A DNA stretch of 64,000 nucleotides from Amaranthus tricolor. Taxonomy: Eukaryota > Streptophyta > Magnoliopsida > Caryophyllales > Amaranthaceae. The translations under genes and the position numbers were made by a program. The stretch covers positions 4,139,261-4,203,260 of the forward strand of contig NC_080053.1 in assembly GCF_026212465.1 (NCBI RefSeq), written 5' to 3'. Shown here piece by piece: positions 14,101-26,781 of this stretch (position 1 is the stretch's first letter; the number at the start of each line of letters is the position of its first letter). The notes under the pieces were generated by a model that worked only from the letters and a program-made list of their open reading frames with translations, searched no databases and had not been told where the DNA came from.

Positions 14101-17100
14101 ATCAGGTTGGGGCAATTATCTCTGGTGTGCAGCCAGGCTTGACAATGGTGGTAGGTCCACCTGGTACTGGAAAAACTGATACTGCTGTGCAAATTTTAAA
14201 TGTTCTTTATCACAACTGTCCTTCTCAGAGAACATTAATTATAACACACTCCAATCAGGCTCTCAACGATCTATTTGAAAAGATAATGGAGGTAGCTCCC
14301 GACTTCCTGTTGCTTGTTTACTGACATTCTGATTAATCTTTGAGTAATGTTTCTCTTATGTCTGTTTCATCTGTTCTTAAATTGTTCTCTTCTCTTTTGG
14401 TTAGAGAGATGTGCCTGTTCGCTATCTTCTTCGATTAGGACAAGGTGAGCAAGAGTTAGCAACTGATCTAGACTTCAGTCGTCAAGGTCGTGTCAATGCA
14501 ATGCTTGTGCGACGTTTGGAACTGCTTGGTGAGGTGGAGCGGCTAGCACGTTCACTTCAGCTTCCTGAGGATGTGGGCTATACCTGTGAAACAGCTGGTT
14601 ACTTTTGGTTGCTTCATGTCTACTCACGGTGGGAGCAATTTCTTGCTGCTTGTGCTGATAATAAAGAGAAACCAACTTTTGTTCAAGATCGATTCCCATT
14701 CAAAGAGTTCTTTTCTAATGCTCCTCAGCCCATCTTTAGTGGAGAGTCCTTTGATAAGGATATGCGGGCTGCCAAAGGTTGCTTTCGCCATCTCAAAACT
14801 ATGTTTCAGGAGCTTGAAGAGTGTAGGGCATTTGAATTGCTGAAATCAACTGTGGATAGAGCAAACTACCTAATGACTAAACAGGCAAAAATTGTTGCTA
14901 TGACTTGCACACATGCGGCTCTCAAGAGGAAGGATTTTCTTCAGTTAGGATTTAAGTATGATAACCTGTTAATGGAAGAAAGTGCACAAATCCTGGAAAT
15001 TGAGACTTTTATTCCAATGTTATTGCAGCGACAGGAAGATGGTTATGCACGTCTTAAGCGGTGTATATTAATTGGTGATCATCACCAGCTGCCTCCTGTT
15101 GTAAAGAACATGGCCTTTCAGAAGTATAGCCACATGGATCAAAGTCTCTTTACTAGGTTTGTTCGTCTGGGCATACCATATATTGAGCTTAATGCTCAGG
15201 GACGAGCACGCCCAAGCATAGCCAAACTTTATAATTGGAGGTATAGAGAGTTGGGAGACCTTCCTTATGTGAAGCAAGAACCAATTTTTCTTAGAGCAAA
15301 TTCAGGATTTTCTTATGACTATCAGTTAGTGGATGTGCCAGACTATAATGGTAAAGGTGAATCTGCTCCTTCGCCTTGGTTCTATCAGAATGAGGGTGAG
15401 GCTGAATACATAGTTGGTGTTTATATATACATGCGGTTACTTGGTTATCCTGCAAATAAAATTTCCATTTTAACTACTTATAACGGCCAGAAATTTCTCA
15501 TTCGTGATGTTATCAGTCGAAGGTGTGTTCCATACGGTTTTATTGGCCCCCCAAACAAGGTAAGATATATCTGCTTTCCTATATTGGAGTTGGTTTAAGT
15601 GGGGGAAGTGTTATATTATCATTCTTTTAGATCACCAGCAGCTGTTATGGAGTTCTTGCTTTTCTATTGGGATTTTCTTATCTGATTTGGCTTGAATAGA
15701 TCCTGATAGTAGTCGTCGGTGTAGCATATCATTAGTAATTATGTACGCTAGATTATCACTATAGCTTTGGGCAGTAACTATTGACTGATTTTCTTGTCAT
15801 TGTTTATTCTTAATAGTAATCTAACTCATGCACTACTTACTCTTTGGTTATCTTTGATTTTTTAGGTCACAACAGTTGATAAGTTTCAAGGTCAGCAGAA
15901 TGACTTTATCTTATTGTCTCTGGTACGCACTCGCTTTGTGGGTCATTTACGTGATGTGAGAAGATTGGTTGTTGCAATGTCTCGTGCACGACTTGGCCTC
16001 TATGTTTTCTGTCGTCGTTCATTGTTTGAGCAGTGCTATGAACTACAGCCGACTTTCCAACGCCTGCTTCAGAGACCTGACCACCTTGCATTAAACTTGA
16101 TGGAGAATACACCTTTTACAGAGCGAGGTATTGAGGATACAGGGCCAGTCTATCTTGTGAGTGGCGTGGACGAGATGTCTAATATTGTGAACTCCAAAAT
16201 GCATCAGATTGACCAGGTATGCTTATTTTCAAGAGTTCATATGATAGGTTATGCGATAAGCAAACATAGGCTGGGGGACAAATTTGAATTCTTGAGCTAT
16301 AGATAGCAGTATGGCATAGTGGCATTGGTTTATGCAAAAATTTCTATACCTTTTGGTAATTGGCTTTTAAAACTCCCATCTTTGAGTTTTTATTTAAAAA
16401 TCCCACCTTTAAAGCATATTTGCTTTCAAAGGACCAAATAATTTTTATAATTATTAATTTTTCTACAAATTATTCATTCAAAAAGTAATTAAAAATCAGA
16501 ATGAAATAACTATACTAAAAATTATTTGAAAGTTGAAAATATTTATATAATAAAAAAAGAATCCTAACTGAATTTGCAAATTAGCTAAAACCAAGCTTTA
16601 TTTGTATTTATTTTATGTTTCACGCAACAAGCATGTGAGGCTTGCAAAGGAAAAAAAGTAGTGTTATATTAAGCAGCTTCATCCCAAAAAAGAAATAATT
16701 ATTCCTTGTATGGTACTTCCATTGCCAAAAAGATATCTAGTCTTCAAACTCCGATCCTTGTGCTTAATTACTATCTCAAATATCTAAAACCACTAGATGA
16801 ATTAATTATTACTCGTAAGCATCAGAACAATCAACATTGAAGCCATTTCTTTAGCCAGCTTATAAGAGCACTTACATATGATAATATTTTATCTTAAAAA
16901 TGAAAATTATAAAATTACATGAAATATTCTTATTCTGAATAAATTTTGGGAACAGATGAGAAAGTAAAGTTTCATTTGTAGAGGGTAACATAATTAACAA
17001 ATGATTACTAGAGTAGTGGGGGTTGTTTGTTTTTAAGCAATCAAAAATCTCACTCAAACAAATCTATTTAATCTTTGTTCAATTTCACAGCAGTTAGGGA

Positions 17101-19286
17101 AAATCAAACATACTATAAGGTGTACGTTATTTAATTAAGAAAAAGAAAAAGAAATGATGAGGAGGTAAGTGTAGCTAAAGAGCAATGGATTAAGGCTGCA
17201 AATCTACTAGCTAATGCTGCACACTGATATGCCAAATCTCTTGTATAATCCTTTTATTCCATTTAGGAAGGGAAGGATATTTTAAGGGCTTTTGATATTT
17301 GTTTTTATCAAATTTTTTCTGCGTAATTTTTTTTTCCTTTTTTTCTTTAAACAATAAGCTGCTATTGCAAACGCTCAAGTCCTTTAAAAGCGAATATGTA
17401 TAAAAAGTGGGATTTTTAAAAACAAAGGTGAAATTTTGAGAAGCTTAATACTTGAAAATAAAATTTTATTTTCAATTTTCCTACAATTTTTTTTAACCAT
17501 CTTTTCTGTAGAACCTTTTGACTAGGGTTGCTCATGGGGGTAAGACCCTATTGGACCCAACTCAAACTCGACCCTAATTTTAGGGTTGAGTCTTGTTTTT
17601 AAGACCCTATGAATCTTGTCTGGTTAAAAAAAATGGGATTGGGTTTGAATCGAACATTTTCTAACGCACCTTGCCTAGACCCAGACCTGGCCTTTGACAT
17701 AACCCATAATCAAATTTAGACTTTTAAAAATTCATGTGGAGTCATTCCAAATACAGATTCAACCTATAGACTCATTTTAGACCCAAGTAGACCTTAAAAA
17801 TGTTAAAATGATGTAGTGAGAACTGAGAACAATTATATTACGACCCGTTAAGGATGTTTTGATGTTTTCAGATCCATTAGATCTTGGTGGGTCTAGTTCC
17901 ACACAAAATAATATGGGTCTGGATGACTTGACCAAGACGACCTATGACCCTACATATATCATTCCAAGTTCTAACTAGAAAGTTGAAATTTTTTTTTAGT
18001 ATCCCAATTGAAGTTAGAGGATCTTTATTTCAACTCGTCTTCATGTTATACTGTTAGGGATTTGTTAGTTGGTTCCAATTTAAAAGGTGAATTGATATTT
18101 TATTACTCCCTCGCTTCAAGCACCAAGTTTCCATTTGCTTGTCACTCTATCTGATCATTAATTCAACTTGTAATATCTCTTAACGAAACTTGTAGTAGTA
18201 CTTAAAAAGAAAATGGAAACTTACACTATGTTTGGATAGAAAATTAAGAGAAAAAAGAAGGAAGGGAAATGGAAGGGAAGGAAAAGAAGGGAAAGGAAGT
18301 GAAGGGGTAAAGAGGGAGAGTGCTTCTTGTTTGTTTAGAAGGAAGGTTAAGGGAAAAGGAAAGAAAACAATTATTTTCCCTCTAAATTTTTCCTCAGAAA
18401 AGATTGTATTTTTAACAAAACTTTTCCATATTTTCCCTCCAAACCCTTCCCCTCCAAATCTCTTCCCTTCCTTTTTGTTATCCAAACAAGAGATTTTCCA
18501 TCCATGCAAATCTCACTTCTTCCTTTCCCTCCATTTCTCTTTATCCAAACATAGTGTTAGTGCCGGAAGGAAGGGATTGTTAATTTAGGCTAACTACTCT
18601 AGCTCGCTTGGCGCTCTTTAAAGGGATCTCTTAGTTGTTGAGTGTTGCATAAAGTGGTAGAAAAATGTTGTAGGGATAATTTTCAAGACAAATAAAAATT
18701 TTCCATAACTATTTGGCACTCATTTATTGGGCTTTTCATGCAATGACTGGTTAGTGCTACAAGATGCAGTTACTAAAATTATTATAAGGAAATACTAAAA
18801 AGGCATCAAATGGGATATGGAACTTAAGAAAGTATATTTTGATTGATCATGGGTAAAAAGGTTGAATGTGGGAAAGTAGATCAAATGGGCACATCATGAG
18901 TGATTGTATTTCGTGTCTTACATTCAAACAATTGCAGTGTCCAAGTTGCATATAAAGCATACCGAGTAAAATTTACAATGGCTAATGTTGTGTTGGATGA
19001 TGTGGTTATACAGGCAAGGATGATGAGCATTCATTACAACATGATGTATGTCGGACAAGGAGATGCTTCTGTGGTTCAATCATTCCAGAATGGGCAGCAG
19101 AATTTGACCTCAGTGAATGACATGGACAGTGAAAGTTCCGTGTTGGAAAATGGTGTAAACGGGGACATACCGCCTGGTAGTGAAGTTACTAATATGGAGG
19201 AAGAGAAATCAGGTCAAAACGGAGCTGTGGCAGTAGAAGATTTAGCAGACGGTGACGTTCCTGCTGCATCCAATATGGAGGAGTAA
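1570..19286 (+). CDS. AQR: Spliceosomal intron-binding helicase Aquarius (EMB2765-like), 14 exons
   Basis: SF1 (Upf1-like) RNA helicase of the intron-binding complex; in the family it binds introns upstream of the branch site and links splicing to snoRNP and exon-junction-complex assembly. The Arabidopsis orthologue is EMB2765 (embryo-defective). Exons that join in frame: 1570-1968, 2053-2145, 2708-2770, 5532-5618, 5709-5861, 5962-6116, 8573-8807, 8911-9021, 9145-10203, 10305-10556, 14106-14291, 14405-15559, 15866-16216, 19014-19286. All are bounded by GT-AG. Total 4572 nt, 1523 aa, close to the roughly 1.5-kb-residue family size. The N-terminus [20 protein letters not shown] is the plant AQR start. 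Residues 1 to about 800 are the helical/scaffold region. The helicase core has GPPGTGKT (886-893), motif II EESAQ (1122-1126, replacing DEAx), GDHHQLPP (1155-1162), QGRARP (1196-1201), DKFQGQQ (1321-1327) and [11 protein letters not shown] (about 1351-1361). The last exon is a divergent acidic tail. No lesion was found. Exon ends come from splice consensus and family alignment from memory, not transcripts. Confidence 0.96.
2147..2184 (+). repeat. T38 homopolymer at the intron 2 donor
   Basis: Exon 2 of AQR ends ...GATCAG at 2145. The intron begins with one G and then 38 consecutive T, so the 5' splice site reads CAG/GTTTTTT. Confidence 0.9.
3219..5353 (-). mobile_element. Non-autonomous LTR retroelement in AQR intron 3
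   Basis: Two similar direct repeats of about 275 bp (3219-3492 and 5075-5353) flank 1.6 kb. On the minus strand each begins TGTKATAYATYGGGTATAA, contains a TATAAA-like box (from the ATTTATA/CTTTATAT stretch) and ends CAAAATCA, so TG...CA ends are plausible. Directly inside the 5' repeat (minus sense) is TGGTATTGGATGC, a poor match to the initiator-tRNA primer site. Just before the 3' repeat is TTGAGGACAAGGTG, a sequence common near the end of plant retroelement pol regions. The interior has only a 103-codon lysine-rich frame (4752-5063) with no recognised domain. I found no target duplication. Orientation and class are inferred. Confidence 0.6.
6117..8572 (+). other. AQR intron 6, with C-rich then G-rich blocks
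   Basis: A 2.46-kb intron. Positions about 7265-7460 on the plus strand are strongly C-rich, and 7560-7790 strongly G-rich, as if the two halves were arms of a decayed foldback element. I could not align the arms convincingly by eye. The 106-codon frame in the G-rich block (7467-7787) has no recognised domain and lies inside the intron. Confidence 0.5.
7766..8105. repeat. Imperfect tandem duplication, about 160 bp x2
   Basis: Copy A (7766-7925) and copy B (7926 to about 8105) both run GGGGAGGGGGTTGGGTGC, then a GTTAGGGTATTTTT / GTGAGGGTATTTTT tract, then TCATCAAACATTTTT-like sequence, then GTCACCCTAGTGA, and end with a TTCCTTCA-like block. Copy B is longer because of a T-run and small insertions. 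Confidence 0.7.
10557..14105 (+). other. AQR intron 10, 3.5 kb
   Basis: The longest intron of the gene lies just before the exon carrying the Walker A motif. It is AT-rich, with no element ends, repeats or coding potential that I can identify. The short open frames inside have no recognisable features. Confidence 0.6.
16345..17465. mobile_element. Long-TIR DNA element in AQR intron 13
   Basis: About 80 bp at the left (starting near GTAATTGGCTTTTAAAACTCCC, including TTTAAAAATCCCACCTTTAAAGCATATTTGC) is repeated in inverted orientation at 17370-17450 (GCGAATATGTATAAAAAGTGGGATTTTTAAAAACAAAGGTGAAA). The 1-kb interior has no coding potential. Long TIRs suggest a Mutator-like non-autonomous element. 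I could not find a target duplication, so the ends are approximate. Confidence 0.55.
17523..17980. repeat. GACCC/GGGTC-rich hAT-like tract
   Basis: The sequence begins CTAGGGTTGCTCATGGGGG and is dense in AGACCC, GACCCAA and GGGTC words on both strands. Such subterminal iterations are typical of hAT-derived non-autonomous elements. The ends do not form a clear TIR and no 8-bp duplication was found. Confidence 0.4.
18224..18556. mobile_element. Tourist-like MITE (PIF/Harbinger), TTA duplication
   Basis: The ends are inverted repeats: CACTATGTTTGGATA at the left and TATCCAAACATAGTG at the right. Purine-rich GGAAGGGAA runs on the left mirror TTCCCTCC runs on the right. TTA flanks both sides (18221-18223 and 18557-18559), the usual 3-bp PIF/Harbinger duplication. 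It sits in AQR intron 13. Confidence 0.85.
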
Positions 19287-19605
19287 GCTGATTGGACTCA
19301 AACTAAAGGAATCTTACTGTTGAAAGCATTCTGATGGTGACTCTGAGAGCCTTGCCCTTGGCCCTTGCTAAGGACATACTGTACACTGCTTGCTTCAGTT
19401 TTTTTCATCCCGTGTTGATTCAGGAAAGTTTTAAACAGAGGATTTTTTTGGCGATAATCTACATAAATACATGGTTAATAGGATAATGATCATAATTAAG
19501 TAATTCTTTAGTCACATATTTGTATTGTCATTTGTAAATTTATCCTTTTTTAATTAGTCACTAATTAGTAATAGAGAATTTTTAAAATAGAAAAGTCGAA
19601 AAAAG

Positions 19606-20020
19606 GGAAAAATCACCTAGAATAATCCAATTTTTTCTGAATAATATTAATTTTTAATTAATCATGAATAATTTTAATTTTAGGGTCACTCACCTAAGAA
19701 TATTGTTGCCCAAATATTGATTTGATTTTTTAGATTTATTTCCAAAGATGAATTAAGATAAAAATTTAAATTCTTCAAAATGAAAAGTTAAAATTAAAAA
19801 ATAAACTTACTTGATTCCTATTTTTAATTTTTAAAATTCTTTAAGATTTTTATAATTTAATTTTGTATTTTTTATTTGCAAAATGATTTGTTTTATAGGT
19901 AAGATGTTATCTTGGTGTATTCTTAACAAGCATGCCTTATAGTTAGAATTATTCATAATTAATCAAAAGTTAGGATAATTGCATGAAAAAACGTATCGAT
20001 TATTTTAGGACAATTTTTTT
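19606..20020. mobile_element. Decayed copy of the Mutator-type foldback MITE
   Basis: The left arm starts GGAAAAATCACCTAGAATAATCC and contains TTAATTAATCATGAATAAT. The right arm mirrors it (GAATTATTCATAATTAATCAAAAGTTAGGATAATTGCATGAAAA). The layout is the same as the 686-1135 element. The flanks are CGAAAAAAG (19597-19605) and TAAAAAAAG (20021-20029). They differ only where CG became TA, as expected from CpG decay, so a 9-bp duplication is likely. Confidence 0.6.
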
Positions 20021-21267
20021 TAAAAAAAGACTGAAGATAATTTTTAAGGTTGTCACAAAGGAGTTAGCATTTTTTTCTTTGACGCTAAACTTTTACTTTT
20101 TAAGCTCTTGATACCTTTTTTTTAGAAGGCAAGATTTTTATGAAATAGCTGATTAGTGTTCACTTTAATATTGTAAATGTAAATTTAAGATTATAAGTGT
20201 AACAATTCGACTTATCGTTGACTGAGTAATCTCAATTTCAAAACTTGAGCAAAGGGGTCATCAGTTCTAAAACATAGCTAAATCAACTAATTCTCAATCC
20301 AAACATCTAACGAAAATACAAAGTAATCATAAAAGTCACTATAATAATCCAACATAACCAATACAATCTAGTCTAATATACATTTACCAAAGCCTAATAC
20401 AAAACTACAAATTCTCACGTACTCAGCTCAATATAACCTTCATGGAACTCTAATCATCACCGCTAACCCATCGTTCCCGATCGATTCCGATCTGTAAACA
20501 ATCTAAAAGATGGAAACAACAGGGGGTCAGGCTAAACTGAATGAGAAGTAACAATCCAAAAACAACAAAACACAATAATTCAAATCATAGGTTTAAAAGC
20601 AACATCAGTTTCCTAGATTTATGTGCGCACAGAGAGTCTAGTTGAGAGGAACATCCATAGCTGTAAGGCTATGTCACTCTCGGGTAAGGCTAGTCAATAT
20701 TTGAATGGCAATTCATCTCAAAACAGGGGAGTAGAGAGACAATGCTCCTCTACTCTGTCAATGACCAGCTCGTAAGCCCGATCCGTTGACCATATAATCA
20801 TAACAACATAATCAATCAATCACATTTTTGTTTCAATAAAACTAACTTTCCAAAAACATAATTTTGATAAAACATTTCAAACAATAGTTCAGCCAAAACC
20901 TTTTAAGGGATTGCTACTACTCACCAAAAGGCGCTTCAAGGAGCTAAGTCTGGTTCTCCGTGATCGCTAGAAAGGTTCCACGATGATATCGCCTCCTGAA
21001 GCATAACAAATCACAACATCACGAAAGAGCGTTCGATACTACAATCTAGATCTATATAACTTATTGCACCTCCTCCTACGACTGCGACCTAATCAAGGAT
21101 TATATTCTAACATTTCTAATCATTAAAGGACTGTGCACTTCTAACTCAAACACTCCATATCATCAAAATATAATAACTGCAATCTAGACTTGTTTAACTT
21201 CTTTTAAAGATTAACCGCGTCTCTAATTGAGCTCTTTTTATTTTCCAAATAAATACTATATGTACAA

Positions 21268-22888
21268 TGTAACACCCTCAGAATAGGTTGGACTTTTGAA
21301 AACACCTTTAATGAAAAACATGAGCCAAAACCTACTCATGGGAGTGTTATCGCCACATCTATTTCTAATAAAATAAATGTAAGGCTTAACGACTAAGAAA
21401 TAACTTGATAATTTTAAATGCAATAAAGGGTCTTACAACATAAGAGAAGACTGAAACGCAATCTATGTCTATAAAAAATTTAAACAACTAAAAAAAAAAT
21501 TAAACTGAAATACGACTCTAATAAAAGCTATATTTCTATGTGATCCTCACTCCACGATTCCCACGCAATCAATAACCTGCAATATAAGAATGCAAGAAAA
21601 ACAAGGGAAAAACTCCCAAAATCAGAAAATTGAGTAATTCCTACTCCATCCCGTAAAACGATTAAGTTTGAAAATGATTTAAAAAATAAAATATAATCAA
21701 ATTGAAAATAATTTTAGAAAATAATTAATAGCTGAGTTTAAAAGAAAAACAATTTGAGAAAACAATATATATAATATCACATAAACCAATTTATTAATTT
21801 GATATTTAATAATGACAAATACATAATCAAATTTTTTAATTTGAGGGAACGAGAACGGTAGTAGGCCGAGGCTTTACCCCTATACCTACTTCATCAAGAA
21901 GTCGTCACCCCAAATAATTCAAGGCCAGCAGAGTAGTCTCAAGGAACCCTAGTGTGCACACCCCTTCTACTTGGATCACAATAAATAGAAGGAAGACCAA
22001 ACATCGTATCAAGTATCAAAAATAATAATACATGTCGGGAGCTATACTAACCAAATAGGGCAACCTGTTCATCACCCTTATACTTGGATCACAACAAATA
22101 TAAGAGTTTCATTTCCCTTGTGTTACACTTTACGTGATTTAATATATTTTAATAATCAGTCGCGTGCACACAAACATATAATCAAACATACATCATACAT
22201 TTTATTTTATGATCATAGGTTTTTCCAAGAAAAATATATCTCAAGAATATTCAATTGCAATATTAATATCATAATATTTTCTCCCAAATTCAATCGCATT
22301 TAAAAACATCATTAAAATAATAATATAACTTTCATAAAAATAATAATATTATAAGTATTTCTCTTTCAAATTAAACCGTATCTAATTTCGTTATCAAAAT
22401 AATAATATAAATTTTAGCAAAATAGTAATTATAAATTCAAGTTTAACAAAAATAATAGTAAATATGATTTGAGAATATATAAAACATAATATCATACAAG
22501 ATAATGTCATATCAAATCATGCACCCATTTAAACACATTAATTATCACTTAGCACATAATACTAACGGGATAGTCCTAATTAGATGGACATTGAGAATTA
22601 GGTGTTACACACGCGATCCTAGACAACTTACGCTCCTAATAATCTCTGTCTATGAATCCGCTTTAATATCAAAATTTTGCCGTTTTCTTGATTAAATTTT
22701 AAGCGATTGGAAGATGGAGGGAGTAGTTTGTAGGAGAAAAAAAAGGAAATGTGAGTAATAATGTGAATGAATTAAGGGTAATTGGTTTAATTTATAATAG
22801 GTAAGTTAGGTTAGTTATAAGATTTAGAGGGAGGAGTGCGAAGTTATTTGTTAATGGGGAGTTTTTTTTTTTTTTAAATTTCTGAAAT

Positions 22889-22984
<96 letters not shown>

Positions 22985-23008
22985 TTAAAAAAATAAACGG
23001 ATATTACA
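21268..23008. mobile_element. Solo LTR (family B) nested in the outer LTR
   Basis: It starts TGTAACACCCTCAGAATAGG and ends TATTACA, probably a decayed TGTTACA. It is flanked by perfect TACAA copies (21263-21267 and 23009-23013). Length 1741 bp. Its 3' part contains the TTTA/TTA microsatellite. Nothing coding. Sequence unlike family A. Confidence 0.82.
22887..22984. repeat. (TTTA)n-(TTA)n microsatellite
   Basis: About eight TTTA units run directly into about twenty TTA units, close to the 3' end of the family B solo LTR. Confidence 0.9.
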
Positions 23009-23394
23009 TACAATCATACCAAAACCAAGAATACTCCTAATTCATTCTAAGGATTCCAATTATTCACTACTTCCTCTAATATTAACCCATTTTCAACAAA
23101 ATTCATACTCAATAATTTCATCATTTCCTACAATGATCAACATCAAACAAAATTTAACCCAACATTAAATCCTCACAAATAATATCGATAAAGTCTATAA
23201 TCTCAACATTCTTTAAACCCATACAAACACCCTAAGATTCACTTAATTAACATCAATCAACATCAAGGTTCTCTTGTTCCTTTATTTTAAAATGACTCTT
23301 TATAAGGTATCTTGAAATCACCATTCCCATAATATACTAGTAACACTCATATCCATAAATTTCTCAATCAAAAACTCATCTAATTAACTCATAT

Positions 23395-25844
23395 TGTAAC
23401 AACCCGACTTACCGTTGACTGGGTAAACAATGTCATCACTGGGTTCGTTTCCCAAGAAACTGAAATCACACTTCCAAAACTCAAGCAAAGGGGTCACAAG
23501 CTCTTCAACGTGATTAACTCAGCTAAATCCCAAAACCAACATCTAACTAATACACAAGATAATCATACAATTCTTCTACAAGTTCAATATAACCAACACA
23601 ACCAAATCTAATATACATTTATCGAAAAACCTAATACAAAACTACAAATTCCTACGTGGTTAGCTTAATAAACATCCTTGGAACGCTATGCAACACTGCT
23701 AAAAGATGGAAACAACAGAGGATCAGATTAAACTGAATGAGAAGTAACAATCCAAAACAACAGTACACAGTAATTCAAATCATAGGTTTAAAAACATCAG
23801 TTCCCTAGATCTATGTGCGCACAGGGAATCTAGTTTGAGAGGTGCCCCATAGCTCTAAGGCTATTTCGCTCTCGGATAAAGCTAGTCAATATCTCAATAA
23901 CAATTCGCTTCAAAACAGGGAGCAGGGAACAATGTTCCTCAACTTCGTCAATGATCAGCTCGCAAGCCCGATCCATTGACCATATCATAATATCAGCATA
24001 AACATCCACAACAAAATTTGTCTCAACAATATCCAATTCAAAAGAGCTTTAGTAAAAAGTTTATTTTCAAGAAAGTAGTCTGGCCAGACCCTTTAAGGGA
24101 CTGCTACTACTCACCAACAAGACGCTTCAAAGAGTCAGGTTCGATTCGCAGCTATCAGCTAGAAAGGTTCCTCGATGACGTCGCCTCCTGAAGCATAACA
24201 AACATAATATCACAACAAAGCGTTCGATACTACAAACTAGGTTCATATAGCTCATTGCATCTCCTCCTAAGACCGTAACTTAGTTCAAGCTTTTTTTCTA
24301 ATACATCTAATCATAAAAGAATTGTGCATGTTCGAACTCAAACCACAATAGGCCATCAAGGCAACATGCTCTAAAATTCATTAACATTTTCTAAAGATTA
24401 TCCACCTTCATAATTCTTTTTATTTTCCAATTAAACACCAATATGTACCTTTAACCCCAACATCGAAAATCCTCAAAGAATCTGATAATCCCTTCATGAA
24501 TATCAAAATATTCAACAACACAACCAATATTTATCCCACCATGAATGATTTTCACAAGAAGCTCCTAATTCAATCATGAATATCAAAATACTTAATATTT
24601 CACCAATATACCACATCTTTCAACAAGAACTCATATCTCAATGTTATGTATCCTTTCTCTTCAAATTGAATCTACCATCTTTATTCTCAAATAGAGATTT
24701 TCATTTTGCCTCAAAGATAGGTACTCTAACTTACAATCCACAATACTCCAAGAATCTAGCAATAATCAACACATTTTCCATGAATTTCAATTTAATAACT
24801 CATCTACTAATTCATACACATTCCAAGATTCAACAACATTTAGGGTTTAACACATGAATGAAAGATTGTGCAAGGGAAAGTATATGAATAAGAGCATGAT
24901 TATTAAGGAAAAGCAAAAGAAAGAAATCAAGAAGGATTACCTTCTGCTTGCAGCAACAAGAAATGAAACAATTTCAGGTTCAATGTTCTCTTTTCGGCTT
25001 GAATTTGATGTTTAATCAACAGGACCAAAACTCACTCAATCTTCCCCAAATCGGCAGAACCAAGACAAGGGAGGAAGATTTCGGCTTGATATTTGCCCCA
25101 AAAGAAACAAATATAGAGTGTTGATTGTATTTTGTAGAAACTGTTTGCTTCCTCACGAAAAAATCAGTAATTGAATCTAATTGATGTGTCTTGAATCTTC
25201 AAGAATGAAAAAGAATTGGTTATAATGATATTGAAACGCATAGAGTGAGGAAGAGGATAAATTTGTTCTATATTCGAAAAAATAGACAAGGATTAAAGAT
25301 GAAGGTTGTTTCCTTACCAAACTTCAGAGAATACAATGCTAGCATCGAGAAGAGGAAGTCGATTAGGATTGTAGAACCACCGTGAGAAGTGGTGTTCGTG
25401 GCTTCGGTGAGATTTGGGTCTGCTGCACAGAGAGGGAGAAAAAGGGAAAGACGGTTTTGAATCGAGAGGAAGAGGATGAAGGTTCTGCTTGCGAAAATCA
25501 ATCGAGAATTGAGGATGAATCTTGCTCGTGGTATTCAAAGTCTCAAAGGATTGAGCAAGGATGAAGGTTGTCTGGTTTCAGGGTTTAACAAGGTGAGAGA
25601 GGGAGAAAGGGTTTAGGATTTGAGAAGAAAGGAGAAATGAGGAAGATGATGAATAGTTAAATGCGTGAAACTGGTTTCTAATTTCATAATTTTTTATTTT
25701 ATTTTATTTTATTTTTTTTAAGAAAAGGAAAAAAAAGAAGTCAAATTAAGAATATTTTATGTCATGTGTATGTAAGGTCATTCTCACACTGATAATTCTC
25801 TTAAACTTACTCGTCTTAAAATATTAATTTTCCCGAATGTTACA
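23395..25844. mobile_element. Solo LTR (family A) inside an older family A LTR
   Basis: It starts TGTAACAACCCGACTTACCG and ends AATGTTACA, flanked by perfect CATAT copies (23390-23394 and 25845-25849). Length 2450 bp. It shares its beginning (CGACTTACCGTTGACTGGGTAA), middle (CTGCTACTACTCACCAA, TCGCCTCCTGAAGCATAACAAA) and end region with the outer LTR. The small frames at 25268-25564 are on both strands and overlap; I do not regard them as genes. Confidence 0.9.
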
Positions 25845-26781
25845 CATATAAATATATTTCCGAAATTCAGGGTTTAATACATGATAAAAGAATATGCAAG
25901 TGAAAGTATGCTAATGAAACTAATCTTTATATGAATAAGCATAAATATTAAGGAAAAGCAAAAAAAAGAAATCAAACCTCACTCTTGATTTTCAAAGTTT
26001 GCAGCAGCAAGGAACGAAAAAATTCAGATTCGAAGATTGATTTTCGGTTTGGATTTTGATGCCTAATCAACAGGACCAAACCTCACTCTTGAGAAGAAAA
26101 AACAAAAGAACAAGGAAAGAAAGGAATCAAATAATAACACATAAAGATTATGAAGATTCAAACCTTAACTTTTTTTTTACACCAACAATCAACAAGAAGA
26201 ATAGGACATCCAAGGAGTTTTGATTCACTCGAAAATAATGGCAAAGAGAAAGAATCTGGTGAGTACTCAAGGTGGGAGATGAATGAAATTTAGTTTGCCC
26301 TAAATTTCAAGTATCAGGAAGGAAGGGGTGTTTATTCTGATTTCTTTTTGGTCTTAAGTTCGAAGATGGAGAATGGTAAGGTTGCTTGGTTCTTTTGAGT
26401 GACTACAAAAATAAGGGTTTAGTTTAAGGACCAAAATGAAAAGGAAAGAGGGTAAGGCTTAAGTTGAAAATATTTATATTATGTATATTTATTTGCAGTT
26501 AGACCCAACTTTATGACATTCTTAAACTCAAAGTCATTCTCGTACTAATAATTCTTTTAATTCACTCATTTTAAATAATTAATTTTTAAATGTTACAATA
26601 AGTGACTACTTTAAGATTATAAATTATTACTTTAAGGTTATAATTGCTCATTTGAAGATTGTAAGTGATTACTAAGGCTTTAAGAGATCACTTACTCTTA
26701 TTGGAATCAAAAAGATCAAACCATACTATATCAAAACAAACTAGATTAGATCACATCAAAACAGACCATATTTATTTCGGC

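Larger units (their letters stand above)
20198..26597. mobile_element. Solo LTR (family A), interrupted by two later insertions
   Basis: It starts TGTAACAATTCGACTTATCGTTGACTG and ends TGTTACA, flanked by perfect 5-bp copies of ATAAG (20193-20197 and 26598-26602). Its own sequence is 20198-21267, 23014-23394 and 25850-26597, about 2.2 kb. Two other elements lie in the gaps. There is no internal retrotransposon coding sequence and no second LTR, so it is a solo LTR left by recombination. It is homologous over most of its length to the inner element at 23395. Family not identified. Confidence 0.88.

Noticed and set aside
18180..18588. Lys/Glu- and Phe/Pro-rich frames on both strands
   Set aside because: They lie inside the Tourist-like MITE and reflect its purine/pyrimidine runs.
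25268..25564. Small frames within the inner solo LTR
   Set aside because: Overlapping on both strands and inside non-coding LTR sequence.
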